Under the pieces are notes generated by a model. It ran no database searches and was not told the DNA's origin. It saw only the letters and a list, made by a program, of their open reading frames with translations. Shown here piece by piece: positions 33,677 to 42,400 of a stretch of DNA of 64,000 bases. Source of the stretch: Paenibacillus mendelii. Lineage in GTDB: Bacteria; Bacillota; Bacilli; Paenibacillales; Paenibacillaceae. Within the stretch, counting starts at the first letter, position 1, and every line of letters starts with the position of its first letter. The stretch covers positions 558,001-622,000 of the forward strand of contig NZ_JANHOF010000004.1 of the NCBI RefSeq assembly GCF_024498075.1, read 5' to 3'. Made by a program: the position numbers and the translations under genes.

Positions 33677-35557
33677 TTGAAATCAGCAAGCACGAATATC
33701 AAATTCAAACCAACCGCATTCGAATCGCTGCCTCTAGGAGCTGTAAAACCGGCAGGATGGCTGTACAACCAGCTCCGCATTCAAGCAGACGGATTATCCG
33801 GCCATCTGGATGAACAATGGGCGGATGTAGGCCCCCGTAACGGCTGGATTGGCGGAGACGGTGAAAGCTGGGAACGAGGACCCTACTATCTGGACGGTTT
33901 ACTGCCGCTTGCTTATTTGTTAGACGACGAGAAGCTGATCGCCAAAGCAAACCGTTGGGTGGAATGGAGCTTGAACAGCCAACGGGAGAGCGGACTGTTC
34001 GGACCGATGAATTTAGTATCGGCCAACGCTGACATGCAGCACAGTCATGATTGGTGGCATTACATGATCATGCTCAAGGTGATGACCCAGTTTGCGGAAG
34101 CGACCGGAGATGAGCGCGTCGTGCCGTTCATGACGAAGTTTTTCGGCTATGTGCGAGATACGATCGAGAGCATGCCTTTGGCGGAATGGGCGAAGGCGCG
34201 CGGCGCTGAGATGCTGCTTAGCATCCATTGGTTATACGGTCGCACGGGCGATCCCGCTCTGCTTGAATTAGCCGGGATAATCGGTGAACAAACGACAGAC
34301 TGGACCGGCCTGTTCACGAATTTCCCTTTCTGGAACAAGATCGAGCATTGGGATCACCGCTCCCATGTCGTCAATGTGGCGATGGGGGTTAAAGCTCCTG
34401 GCGTACAATTCATGTCCAGCGGCGAGGAGAAGGAGCGCGAGGCGGTATACAGCGGGATCAAGAGCCTGATGACCTATCATGGACAAGCGCATGGCATGTT
34501 CTCCGGAGACGAGTGGCTCTCAGGCACGCATCCCAGCCAAGGTGTTGAGCTCTGCGCAGTAGTGGAATATATGTTTTCGATGGAGAACCTGGTGCGCATA
34601 TTCGGAGACGGTTATTTTGGGGACATCCTGGAGAAGGTCGCCTACAACGCCCTGCCGGCTACCATCTCGGCAGATTGGACGTCGCATCAGTACGATCAGC
34701 AGGTTAACCAGGTGGTATGCAACATCGCTCACCGCAACTGGTCGAATGGCGAAGAGGCCAATCTGTTCGGACTTGATCCCAACTTCGGCTGCTGCACCTC
34801 GAATATGCATCAAGGCTGGCCGAAGCTGGCCTCTCACCTATGGATGAAGGATGGAGAAGGACTGGCAGCGGTTGCCTATGCGCCATGCGTCGTCCGCTCC
34901 TCGGTCGGCTCTGGTGCAAACGTCACGCTGACTGTCGACACGGAATACCCATTCCGTGACACGATCGGTATTACGGTCCAGCTTGACCGAACTGCCTCAT
35001 TCCCGGTTTCACTTCGGATTCCCGCCTGGTGCGCATCGCCTGTCCTTCAGGTAAACGGACAGTCATTGTCTACGGCCGCGACCAAACAATACATCCGGAT
35101 CGAGCGTCAATGGCAGGACGGCGACGTCATTACGCTTGTACTCCCGATGGAGGCGCATACCGTCCACCGCAACAATGCCGCAGTGAGCGTTGAGCGCGGG
35201 CCGCTCGTCTATGTGCTGCCAATTGAAGAGAACTGGCAGCTGGTGAAGGAGCGGGATATGTTCCACGATTATGAGGTCTTCCCCGCCTCTCAATGGAAAT
35301 TCGGAATAATCGAGGGTGCTGACTATGAGGTTGCCGAATCACCGCTTCCTAGGCAGCCGTTCGTTGCGGGCGAAGCACCTGTACGATTGAAGACGCAAGG
35401 CCGGTTTGTCCGCAATTGGCGAATGAAGGGCGAAAGCGCGGACTTTCCGCCGTTCAACCCGCTGGCTGACGGACCGGTTACCGAGCTGTTGCTTGTTCCA
35501 TATGGCAGCGCACGTCTGCGCATTGGAGAATTTCCGGTCATACTCGGCAGCAAATAA
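33677..35557 (+). CDS. GH127-type glycoside hydrolase (DUF1680, beta-L-arabinofuranosidase-like)
   Basis: A 626-aa protein without signal peptide, hence cytoplasmic. It has the DUF1680 hallmarks: N-terminal GPYYLDGLLPLAYLLDDEKL and NFGCCTSNMHQGWPKL. The catalytic set of GH127 appears conserved: Glu291 and Cys293 in VELCAVVEY and the Cys372-Cys373 pair in GCCTSN. Their spacing is almost that of the characterised enzyme HypBA1 (E338, C340, C417, C418), where cysteine is the nucleophile and binds zinc. The start is TTG, nine bases after GGAG of AAAGGAGTGA. Together with the divergent AraC gene it suggests use of an arabinose-containing or related oligosaccharide; the exact sugar is not certain. 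Confidence 0.88.
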   Translation: MKSASTNIKFKPTAFESLPLGAVKPAGWLYNQLRIQADGLSGHLDEQWADVGPRNGWIGGDGESWERGPYYLDGLLPLAYLLDDEKLIAKANRWVEWSLNSQRESGLFGPMNLVSANADMQHSHDWWHYMIMLKVMTQFAEATGDERVVPFMTKFFGYVRDTIESMPLAEWAKARGAEMLLSIHWLYGRTGDPALLELAGIIGEQTTDWTGLFTNFPFWNKIEHWDHRSHVVNVAMGVKAPGVQFMSSGEEKEREAVYSGIKSLMTYHGQAHGMFSGDEWLSGTHPSQGVELCAVVEYMFSMENLVRIFGDGYFGDILEKVAYNALPATISADWTSHQYDQQVNQVVCNIAHRNWSNGEEANLFGLDPNFGCCTSNMHQGWPKLASHLWMKDGEGLAAVAYAPCVVRSSVGSGANVTLTVDTEYPFRDTIGITVQLDRTASFPVSLRIPAWCASPVLQVNGQSLSTAATKQYIRIERQWQDGDVITLVLPMEAHTVHRNNAAVSVERGPLVYVLPIEENWQLVKERDMFHDYEVFPASQWKFGIIEGADYEVAESPLPRQPFVAGEAPVRLKTQGRFVRNWRMKGESADFPPFNPLADGPVTELLLVPYGSARLRIGEFPVILGSK

Positions 35558-35565
35558 AATTTATA

Positions 35566-35613
35566 ATCATGAACAAACCGCCGGGTCTTAGCCCTCGGCG
35601 GTTTGTTCATGAT
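35566..35613 (+). terminator. Terminator with an 18-pair stem after the GH127 gene
   Basis: ATCATGAACAAACCGCCG pairs perfectly with CGGCGGTTTGTTCATGAT around a 12-base loop. The T-rich part (TTTGTT) is inside the outer stem, so the functional terminator is probably the inner GC-rich hairpin. Confidence 0.75.
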
Positions 35614-35775
35614 TGGCGAGAATGTCCGCAGAAGCCGGTAAATGAGTTTTCTTCATGAATAGAAAACTTGACTTCAATCCGTTTTTATCGCTAGAATTTG
35701 AGTATAACAGATACGAATACCCCCCATTGAAGGCAGGGATCTTGCAGAGCAGCTTAATTAAGGAGGTGACGCATC

Positions 35776-36942
35776 ATGAATTCTTTCTCGTTTCATAATC
35801 CAACGAAGATATGTTTTGGAGAAGGTGCGGTTGAACAGCTGGCAAGCGAGGTGAAACGTTACGGCTCTAACGTACTGCTCGTCTACGGCGGCGGCAGCAT
35901 CAAACGGACGGGTCTGTACGACCGTGTCTTACAGCAGCTCAATGCGGCTGAAGTACGCGTCGTCCAGCTTGGCGGCATCGAGCCGAACCCGCGGCTGTCC
36001 TCCGTCCAGAAGGGAATCGAGCTGTGCCGTACCGAAGGCATCGACTTCATTCTTGCTGTCGGCGGCGGCAGCGTCATCGATGCGGCCAAAGCGATCGCAG
36101 TCGGTGTGCCATACGAAGGCGACGTGTGGGACTTCCTCGTTCATAAAGCTACCATCCGCGAGTCACTGCCGATCGGCACGATATTGACGCTGTCTGCGAC
36201 GGGCTCGGAGATGAATGGCAGCTCTGTCATCTCCCATTGGGAGGAAAAGCAGAAGCGCGGCTTCACCAGCTCTTATATGTACCCCCGGTTCTCGATCCTC
36301 GATCCGACGCTTACCTTCTCCGTTCCCCGTGATCAGACGGTCAATGGGATAGTTGACATCATGTCTCATGTTTTCGAACAATATTTCAGCTTAACGAAGG
36401 ATACTCCGCTGCAAGAAAGACTCTGCGAATCGATTCTGCTTACTGTGATCGAGAACGCGGAACGCGCGCTCGACAAACCGGACGATTACACAGCCCGCGC
36501 CAATTTGATGTGGTGTGGAACGCTTGCGCTTAACGGCGGCTTAATCAGCCTCGGCATGGATAATGATTGGTCCTCGCATGGGATCGAGCACGAGATCAGC
36601 GCGATCTACGACATCCCGCACGGCGCAGGACTGTCGATTGTATTTCCGAACTGGATGAAATATGTGATGAACGAACGGCCGGATCGTTTCGCTCAGTATG
36701 CAAATCGGGTATGGGGCATTGAGAGGAATGGAAAAACGGAGACCGAGCTTGCGCTTGCGGGGATCGAGGCGACACGTGATTTCTTCACCCGTATCGGGGC
36801 TCCTTCTACATTGGCAGACTTCGGCATCGGCACGGAACAATTAGATCGAATGGCTTACGAGGCCGTTCGCTTCGGATCGATCGGATCATTCAAGAAGTTG
36901 GATCAGGCCGATGTAAGAGCCATACTTCAGCATTGCTTGTAA
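35776..36942 (+). CDS. Iron-containing alcohol dehydrogenase (NADH-dependent butanol dehydrogenase type)
   Basis: A 388-aa group III alcohol dehydrogenase close to YugJ/YugK/BdhA. It begins FSFHNPTKICFGEGAVEQL, has the dinucleotide-binding VYGGGSIKRTGLYDRV and GGGSVIDAAKAIAVG, and the metal-binding histidines in HVFEQYFS, DWSSHGIEHEI and DIPHGAGLSIVFPNWM. It reduces aldehydes or oxidises alcohols with NAD(P)H; the substrate is not fixed. AAGGAGGTGACGCATC precedes the ATG. The aldo-keto reductase gene follows after 29 bases in the same unit, pointing to carbonyl detoxification or sugar-aldehyde reduction. Confidence 0.93.
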   Translation: MNSFSFHNPTKICFGEGAVEQLASEVKRYGSNVLLVYGGGSIKRTGLYDRVLQQLNAAEVRVVQLGGIEPNPRLSSVQKGIELCRTEGIDFILAVGGGSVIDAAKAIAVGVPYEGDVWDFLVHKATIRESLPIGTILTLSATGSEMNGSSVISHWEEKQKRGFTSSYMYPRFSILDPTLTFSVPRDQTVNGIVDIMSHVFEQYFSLTKDTPLQERLCESILLTVIENAERALDKPDDYTARANLMWCGTLALNGGLISLGMDNDWSSHGIEHEISAIYDIPHGAGLSIVFPNWMKYVMNERPDRFAQYANRVWGIERNGKTETELALAGIEATRDFFTRIGAPSTLADFGIGTEQLDRMAYEAVRFGSIGSFKKLDQADVRAILQHCL

Positions 36943-36971
36943 TAAGTATGATAGAAGGAGGCGAAGCCCTT

Positions 36972-37799
36972 ATGACAACATCTATTGAGAGTCGAACCAC
37001 ATTGACTAACGGCGTAAAAATGCCTTGGCTCGGACTCGGCGTCTTTAATATGGTTGCTGAGAACGAGGTCGAGGAGGCTGTTAAATCCGCAATATCCACA
37101 GGGTACCGGAGTATCGATACCGCAGCCTCATACAACAATGAGGAAGGCGTAGGCCGAGCGATCCGCGATTGCGGGGTCCCAAGGGAAGAATTATTTATCA
37201 CAACCAAGGTATGGAATTCCGATCACGGCTACAACGCGGCCTTATCGGCATTCGAAGCCAGCCGCAAACGTCTTGGCGTGGAGTATATCGATCTCTATCT
37301 GGTACACTGGCCGGTAAAAGGAAAATATGTGGAGACCTGGAAGGCGCTCGAGAAATTGTATCAGGACGGTTCGGTTCGGGCAATCGGCGTCAGCAATTTC
37401 CAAACCCATCACTTAGAGGACATCATGGCGGTCGGAAACGTTGTACCCATGGTTAATCAAGTCGAGTTCCATCCGCTGCTCGCCCAGCAGCAGCTGCGGA
37501 AATTTTGCAAGTCACACCGCATTCAACTCGAAGCGTGGAGCCCGCTGATGCATGGGCGTCTCGATGAACCGCTCCTCCGCGAGATTGCAAGTAACTACGG
37601 CAAGACGCCTGCACAGGTTGTGCTGCGCTGGGATTTGCAAAACGAAGTCGTCACGATTCCCAAATCGTCGAACCCGGAACGTCTGAAGGAAAACGCCGCA
37701 ATCTTCGACTTCGCACTCTCGGATGAAGATATGGCCAAGCTCAATGCAATGGATTGTTCCCGCCGTTTCGGAGCCGATCCAGACAACTTCAATTTTTGA
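36972..37799 (+). CDS. Aldo/keto reductase (glyoxal/methylglyoxal reductase type)
   Basis: A 275-aa NADPH-dependent reductase of the YvgN group. The catalytic tetrad is visible: Asp and Tyr in STGYRSIDTAASYNNE, Lys in LFITTKVWNSDHGY, and His in YIDLYLVHWPVKGKY. The NADPH-binding IPKSSNPERLKEN is near the C terminus. The ATG at 36972 follows AAGGAGGCGAAGCCCTT; earlier in-frame starts would contain this ribosome site. It is co-transcribed with the alcohol dehydrogenase and ends in a strong terminator. Confidence 0.94.
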   Translation: MTTSIESRTTLTNGVKMPWLGLGVFNMVAENEVEEAVKSAISTGYRSIDTAASYNNEEGVGRAIRDCGVPREELFITTKVWNSDHGYNAALSAFEASRKRLGVEYIDLYLVHWPVKGKYVETWKALEKLYQDGSVRAIGVSNFQTHHLEDIMAVGNVVPMVNQVEFHPLLAQQQLRKFCKSHRIQLEAWSPLMHGRLDEPLLREIASNYGKTPAQVVLRWDLQNEVVTIPKSSNPERLKENAAIFDFALSDEDMAKLNAMDCSRRFGADPDNFNF

Positions 37800-37820
37800 C
37801 ACAAGCAGCTGCTCAGCTTG

Positions 37821-37872
37821 AACAGACCCAACCCGCCAATTCCTGTTAGCCAGGAGGCGGGTTGGGTCTGTT
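37821..37872 (+). terminator. Terminator after the aldo/keto reductase gene
   Basis: AACAGACCCAACCCGCC pairs perfectly with GGCGGGTTGGGTCTGTT over 17 pairs. The trailing U tract is short, so it may mainly insulate the convergent AraC gene. Confidence 0.75.
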
Positions 37873-37948
37873 ATCGTGGAATACGGACAGTATGATCGCA
37901 ATTTCGATTACAATGCTATTAGCTGCCTATAGCAAGACTTACTTCAAA

Positions 37949-38845
37949 TCACTTGTCCTCAGTCGCTCTGCGGACAATCGTTCGCGGGAGCGAGTTACCC
38001 GTATATTTCTTCCTGTATAGAAGCGGCGTGACACCGACATGCTCGGAGAAGGATCGCGAGAAGTGCGGTGTCTGCTTAAACCCCGTCTCCTCCGCTATTC
38101 GCGCAATCGGCCAATTCGTCTTTAATAAGAGCAGCTTTGCCTGATCCAGCCGGTAAGCGAGTAAATACTGTTGAGGGGTGCAATCGAATACCTCTCCCAT
38201 GCAGCGGGCGATGTAATTCGGATGCAGCCCAAGTGCATGGCCGAGCTTGCCGTTCGTGACAGCCGCACGATAATGAAGCTTCAAATATGCGGCAGCTTCC
38301 TCCGCTACGGCGATCGGCGCTTTGGCCGCGTCGCTGCGCCAGCCCTCGTCAAACAGCTGCAGAAGATGCAGAAACCATTGTTGACGCTGCCAGAATGCAG
38401 CATGAGAGGTACCCATAGCCGCTTCGTGCAGCTTGCTGAACAAGGAGATGGCCTCTTCCGGGAAGGGCAGCGTCATCGTCTTAGGCAGTCGGATCGCATA
38501 GGAATAATAGTCGCCGCGAAGCGAACCGGTATGGGTTCCTTCGATCTCCTCCCAAGCACCGGCGGTTTGAAAGTGAACCCAGTCAATTACGGTTTCCTCT
38601 GTGCAAGGTTTGACCGAGTAGTGTCCCCGGTCGGGACGCAGAATAAGCATCTGTCCCGCTTCAAGCGACCATGTTCGGTCATCCTCGCCTATATGCAGCG
38701 TGCCGCTATGAACGAACAGCAAATCAAACACGCCCAGGTTGTTCCGGTTGGGATGCTCCCACCCGGGATTGTACGTCGTGCGGTTGGATTCTATAAAATA
38801 TGGCAGCGGCGGTGATAAAAAGGTGAGCAGCGGAACGGACGACAA
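37949..38845 (-). CDS. AraC-family transcriptional regulator, paralogue of 32449-33396
   Basis: A 298-aa regulator with the same architecture as the AraC gene at 32.4 kb. The cupin domain has TFLSPPLPYFIESNRTTY and GVFDLLFVHSGTLHIGEDDRTW. The double helix-turn-helix has VTNGKLGHALGLHPNYIARCMGEVFDCTPQQYLLAYRLDQAKLLL and WPIARIAEETGFKQTPHFSRSF. The start is TTG with AGGGGGT six bases upstream. It is convergent with the alcohol dehydrogenase/aldo-keto reductase genes and lacks the acidic insertion of its paralogue. It may regulate the same genes or a target outside the window. Confidence 0.9.
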   Translation of the reverse strand: MSSVPLLTFLSPPLPYFIESNRTTYNPGWEHPNRNNLGVFDLLFVHSGTLHIGEDDRTWSLEAGQMLILRPDRGHYSVKPCTEETVIDWVHFQTAGAWEEIEGTHTGSLRGDYYSYAIRLPKTMTLPFPEEAISLFSKLHEAAMGTSHAAFWQRQQWFLHLLQLFDEGWRSDAAKAPIAVAEEAAAYLKLHYRAAVTNGKLGHALGLHPNYIARCMGEVFDCTPQQYLLAYRLDQAKLLLLKTNWPIARIAEETGFKQTPHFSRSFSEHVGVTPLLYRKKYTGNSLPRTIVRRATEDK

Positions 38846-39013
38846 ACAATGACCCCCTGTTGTTGTGTGAAAATAAGCAAATCATTCCTGTTGTCCGTCT
38901 ATTCTATCAAACAATGACGCTGTAAGGAACATCGAGTTTCTACCATTTTCAATATTTCTTTCGATTTCGAAACATGTTGCTATTGGATAACAACTCTAGT
39001 ATTTATTGGTGGA

Positions 39014-39060
39014 CATACAAAGCAGCCTCTCCGTCATTTCTTCTGACGGAAGGCTGCTTG
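39014..39060 (-). terminator. Terminator at the end of the EPS operon tail
   Basis: The minus strand has AAGCAGCCTTCCGTCA pairing with TGACGGAGAGGCTGCTT (one bulge), followed by TTGTATG. It lies after the PGKPEN-repeat protein and no comparable hairpin occurs between it and the EPS genes upstream. Confidence 0.7.
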
Positions 39061-39081
39061 CGATCATAACCGATAGCTGAA

Positions 39082-39735
39082 TCAGCCTATGATCATTTTT
39101 AGAATGGCTTTACCTTCTTCCACGAACATATCGAACGCTTCGCGGAATGGAACTAAACCTGAGGTGTCAGCGCCGGCTGCTTTTAATTCAGCCTCGGCAT
39201 TGTCAATAATGCTGTTGAACGAAGCGAGGCATTCAGCGAAAGCGACTTTGCCCTGCTTATAAAGGACCGTTTTCTCATGAGTCGTTTCTGCCATCGAGAA
39301 TTGGTAGGCGATTCCCGTCAGCTTAATCTGGCAGCTCGTCTTCAGAACGCTCAGCTTGCTCTTGGTTTCTTGTAAAATTTTATTGATTTGAGCCTGATCG
39401 GGTTTATCCGGCTTTTCTGGCTTTTCTGGCTTGCCTGGATTCTCCGGCTTGCCCGGGTTCTCCGGCTTGCCCGGGTTCTCCGGCTTGCCCGGGTTCTCCG
39501 GCTTGCCCGGGTTCTCCGGTTTCCCAGGCTTATCCGGTTTCGACTGTCCAGGTTTTACGTTAATGCCGGGTATAATTCCATTTGTGAAAATATCCCATAG
39601 TTGTGATATGAAGGAATATGAAGTTGCAGACGTCGCCGCTCCTTGAGCATTCGTCGGCTTTGCCGGTACGAATGAAATGACTGAACCGAGCATGACGGCA
39701 GCCATGACGGCCGCTAGTTTACGATTTTTCACCAA
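39082..39735 (-). CDS. Secreted protein with PGKPEN tandem repeats, unknown function
   Basis: A 217-aa protein. Residues 1-30 form a signal peptide ([21 protein letters not shown], probable cleavage after TNA). Residues about 62-113 are a Pro-rich stalk with five exact PGKPEN units and related PDK/PEK units. The C-terminal 100 residues are helical with two cysteines (TSCQIKL, FAECLAS) that could form a disulfide. No LPXTG anchor. The GTG start has AAGGAG nine bases upstream, which overlaps the upstream gene's stop, so the two are co-translated. A Pro-rich spacer on a helical domain suggests a cell-surface or matrix role; no function is known to me. Confidence 0.82.
   Translation of the reverse strand: MVKNRKLAAVMAAVMLGSVISFVPAKPTNAQGAATSATSYSFISQLWDIFTNGIIPGINVKPGQSKPDKPGKPENPGKPENPGKPENPGKPENPGKPENPGKPEKPEKPDKPDQAQINKILQETKSKLSVLKTSCQIKLTGIAYQFSMAETTHEKTVLYKQGKVAFAECLASFNSIIDNAEAELKAAGADTSGLVPFREAFDMFVEEGKAILKMIIG
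39407..39540. repeat. 18-base tandem repeat encoding PGKPEN
   Basis: Five near-identical 18-base units (plus strand GTTCTCCGGCTTGCCCGG) plus diverged flanking units inside the secreted protein gene. Unit length is a multiple of three, so copy-number change would keep the frame. Confidence 0.9.
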
Positions 39736-39738
39736 TTA

Positions 39739-40470
39739 TCACTCCTTCGGCTGATTATGTGAGGGAAATTCATCTTGTTCTGATTGCTTGTAGCTCTTCC
39801 CCTGACTCAGCCCATATTTTTGTGCGATTACAATTAACCGATCGTATTCCTCTTCCGAGAGTACTTCCATTGCTTTCTTCTTCAATTCCCTCTTCTCTTC
39901 GATCGTCAGCCCGCCGCTTAATGCGGCACGGAACGATTTCAGCTCTTCCTTATCCCAATGACTAAGCAGGACAGCACCGATTTCGATTTTCTCCGCCATC
40001 GTTACACTGCCAGCGGCTTCCTCCGCTTCTTCCTGCGAGATGTTCGGCCGCTTGCCCGCTTCCGTTACACCCTTGCTTCCACCTCCCTTCCCGGAAACGG
40101 AATCACCGGATGCAGAGCCATCATCAGGGATGGATACGTTCGATCGCTCCTCGGCTTGCTCTGCAGCTGTATCCTCAGCAGTCTTCTTGGAGGAGTCAGG
40201 CAACTTCTCCGAAGAAGTTACGGAGGTTGGCAAAGGCTCTTTCGATGGCCCCTCCGAGTCCGCTGCTGCGCCTCCTCTAGTCGCCGAATTACTGGAGAGA
40301 TCCGCCATCGATTCATCCATCAACACTTCAAGAAGCTTGTCCGTCATTCGGTCGTATGCGATCCAAGCCGCGCCCGTGATTAGCAGCATCACGATGACGA
40401 ATGAAACGACAATACGCCTCCACCCCGTTTTTTTCCCCTCTGCTTGCTTATCGCTTTGCTGTTGTTTCAT
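39739..40470 (-). CDS. Membrane-anchored charged protein, unknown function
   Basis: A 243-aa protein with a short basic cytoplasmic N terminus and one transmembrane segment at about residues 22-40 (IVVSFVIVMLLITGAAWIA). The extracytoplasmic part has a Ser/Asp/Glu-rich disordered region (about 55-150) and a C-terminal acidic-basic helical domain (SHWDKEELKSFRAALSGGLT.EEKRELKKKAMEVLSEEEYDRLIVIAQKYG). The ATG at 40470 has GGGAGG eight bases upstream; the longer frame to 40536 is not needed. Three bases separate its stop from the next start. The position after the EPS genes suggests a role in cell-surface or polymer organisation; this is inferred from context only. Confidence 0.78.
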   Translation of the reverse strand: MKQQQSDKQAEGKKTGWRRIVVSFVIVMLLITGAAWIAYDRMTDKLLEVLMDESMADLSSNSATRGGAAADSEGPSKEPLPTSVTSSEKLPDSSKKTAEDTAAEQAEERSNVSIPDDGSASGDSVSGKGGGSKGVTEAGKRPNISQEEAEEAAGSVTMAEKIEIGAVLLSHWDKEELKSFRAALSGGLTIEEKRELKKKAMEVLSEEEYDRLIVIAQKYGLSQGKSYKQSEQDEFPSHNQPKE

Positions 40471-40551
40471 CACGGTAACCTCCCGAAAGTTTAGGTTACT
40501 CCCACTCTTACGAAGCAGCATCGCATCAAAACTCACAGCAGAAGCATAGGC

Positions 40552-41073
40552 TCAGCTTCCTCTGGACGGCCATCGCCATGGCGACCCCTGCTTAAGCATC
40601 AGTACGGTCATAATCGATGCGGCCGTCATACCAATCCATCCACCGATGCAATCGACACCTACATCCTGCCAGGTACTCGTTCGCATAGATGTGTAGGATT
40701 GATTCCACTCATCTAAACTGCTTACGATTGCAATGTACACAAAGGATATGCCCCATACATGACTCTTTCTGTGCAGCCAGGATAGGAAGGTAATGAATGC
40801 CAAACCGCCCAATACGGCATACACGAACAAATGTGCTGATTTGCGAAACAGAAATTCCACGAAGCGGAACGGTTCCTCCTTCGCATCGATAACTGCTTGG
40901 TCATACGTCACACTTATCTTCGGCACGACTTGAGCCAGTCTGTCCTTGGCAATGACCGATTTCAACCAAGGCTGAATGGTTTGCGATGAATAAGATTGCG
41001 ATGAGAACCCAAACAGCAGCGCCGTCCACCCGATGAGCGCAGCCAGCGCCAGCCATCTAGAAATTGACCGAAT
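40552..41073 (-). CDS. VanZ-like family membrane protein at the end of the EPS operon (start uncertain)
   Basis: VanZ-like protein of about 170 aa with four hydrophobic segments: LALAALIGWTALLFGFSSQS, KSAHLFVYAVLGGLAFITFL, WGISFVYIAIVSSLDEWNQS and the last from about DVGVDCIGGWIGM; the DEWNQS..M..ST..DVGVDCIGG block is the family signature. The start is problematic: all standard start codons lie inside the UDP-glucose dehydrogenase gene without a ribosome site (TTG 41127, ATG 41172, TTG 41181). A strong GGGAGGG is followed six bases later by ATT at 41073, just before the first membrane segment. The family is linked to envelope or glycopeptide phenotypes; VanZ genes near EPS clusters fit an envelope role. 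Confidence 0.75.
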   Translation of the reverse strand: MRSISRWLALAALIGWTALLFGFSSQSYSSQTIQPWLKSVIAKDRLAQVVPKISVTYDQAVIDAKEEPFRFVEFLFRKSAHLFVYAVLGGLAFITFLSWLHRKSHVWGISFVYIAIVSSLDEWNQSYTSMRTSTWQDVGVDCIGGWIGMTAASIMTVLMLKQGSPWRWPSRGS

Positions 41074-42400
41074 GGCGATCCCTCCCGGCCGAATTGACGG
41101 AAGAACGGCCGATAGAATGGTATTCAAATCCGCTCTTCTGCATTGTCTGCAGATCGAAGCAGTTGCGTCCATCAATGACAATAGGCTGCTTCATCGTCTG
41201 ACGCACCCGATCCAAATCCATGCTAAGCACTTCATTCCATTCGGTCAGAATGACACACACATCGCTACCTGCAACCGCCTGCTCCACGGTTTCGCAATAG
41301 TGAACATCGCCGGGAAGCTCACGCCTTGCCGATTCCGTCGCAATTGGATCGAAGGCGCGTACGAACGCCCCTTGCTTGAGCAGCTCCGGAATAATGGTCA
41401 AGGATGGCGCGTACCTCATGTCATCGGTATTTGGCTTGAACGCAAGCCCGAGCACGGCTACTTGTTTGCCCGCTAATCCGCCTACCGCTTCACGCAGCTT
41501 ATCCATAATAATGAGACGCTGGCGCTGGTTCGTCTTAATGACGGATTTCAACAGCTCGAAGTCATAACCCGCTTTGTCGGCCATATGCGCAAGCGCGTAC
41601 GTGTCCTTCGGGAAACAGGATCCACCGTAACCAATGCCGGCTTGCAGAAATTTACTGCCGATCCGGCTGTCCAGCCCCATCCCCTCCGCAACATCGATCA
41701 CGTTCGCTCCTACACGTTCGCATACATTGGCAATCGCGTTAATGAACGATATTTTTGTTGCCAGAAACGTGTTCGCTGCGTATTTGATCATCTCGGCGCT
41801 CTCTAGGTCCGTTGTGAAGATATGCGTATTGAAAGGTGCGTGCAGCTCGGCAATCGCCTTGGCCGCTTCCGCATTATCGGAACCGATGACGGCACGATCC
41901 ATATTCATGCAATCGGAGATCGCCGACCCTTCGCGCAGAAACTCCGGATTGGAGACGACATCGAACGATATCCATGGATATTTCTTATTCGCCTGTACGA
42001 CCTCGCGGACGAGCTCAGCTGTCCCGACAGGCACCGTGCTTTTATTGACAATTATTTTGCGGTTATTTAGATGCTCGCCGATCTTCTTCGCTGCGGACAT
42101 GACGTAGCGCATGTCTGCCTCGCCGGTATCCGACATCGGCGTGCCGACGGCAATGTAGATAATATCCGAGGCCTCGATCGCTTCTCCGACCTCAGTCGTG
42201 AAGTAAAGCTGCTCCCGCTTCATATTCTTCATTACAAGCTCTTCCAGCCCCGGTTCATAAATCGGTATTTCGCCACGGCGAAGCTTCTCGATTTTTTGCT
42301 GATCCACGTCGCAGCAGATGACGCGGTTCCCAATCTCCGCAAAGCATGTTCCCGATACAAGTCCAACGTAGCCTGTTCCGATAACCGTTATTTTCCGCAT
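41057..42400 (-). CDS. ugd: UDP-glucose 6-dehydrogenase
   Basis: Oxidises UDP-glucose to UDP-glucuronate with two NAD+. 447 aa. The N-terminal Rossmann motif is ITVIGTGYVGLVSG; the central YAANTFLATKISFINAIANVCE helix and the catalytic cysteine motif GYGGSCFPKDTYAL are present; the C-terminal domain has VLGLAFKPNTDDMRYAPSL. It follows galU directly (adjacent start and stop), so the pair supplies UDP-glucose and then UDP-glucuronate to the EPS. The epimerase at 46432-47466 probably uses the product. B. subtilis TuaD is of the same family. Confidence 0.96.
   Translation of the reverse strand: MRKITVIGTGYVGLVSGTCFAEIGNRVICCDVDQQKIEKLRRGEIPIYEPGLEELVMKNMKREQLYFTTEVGEAIEASDIIYIAVGTPMSDTGEADMRYVMSAAKKIGEHLNNRKIIVNKSTVPVGTAELVREVVQANKKYPWISFDVVSNPEFLREGSAISDCMNMDRAVIGSDNAEAAKAIAELHAPFNTHIFTTDLESAEMIKYAANTFLATKISFINAIANVCERVGANVIDVAEGMGLDSRIGSKFLQAGIGYGGSCFPKDTYALAHMADKAGYDFELLKSVIKTNQRQRLIIMDKLREAVGGLAGKQVAVLGLAFKPNTDDMRYAPSLTIIPELLKQGAFVRAFDPIATESARRELPGDVHYCETVEQAVAGSDVCVILTEWNEVLSMDLDRVRQTMKQPIVIDGRNCFDLQTMQKSGFEYHSIGRSSVNSAGRDRHSVNF

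Noticed and set aside
39388-39646. Plus-strand frames made of LARVLR or GLPGFS repeats
   Set aside because: They are the reverse reading of the PGKPEN repeat; no ribosome site.
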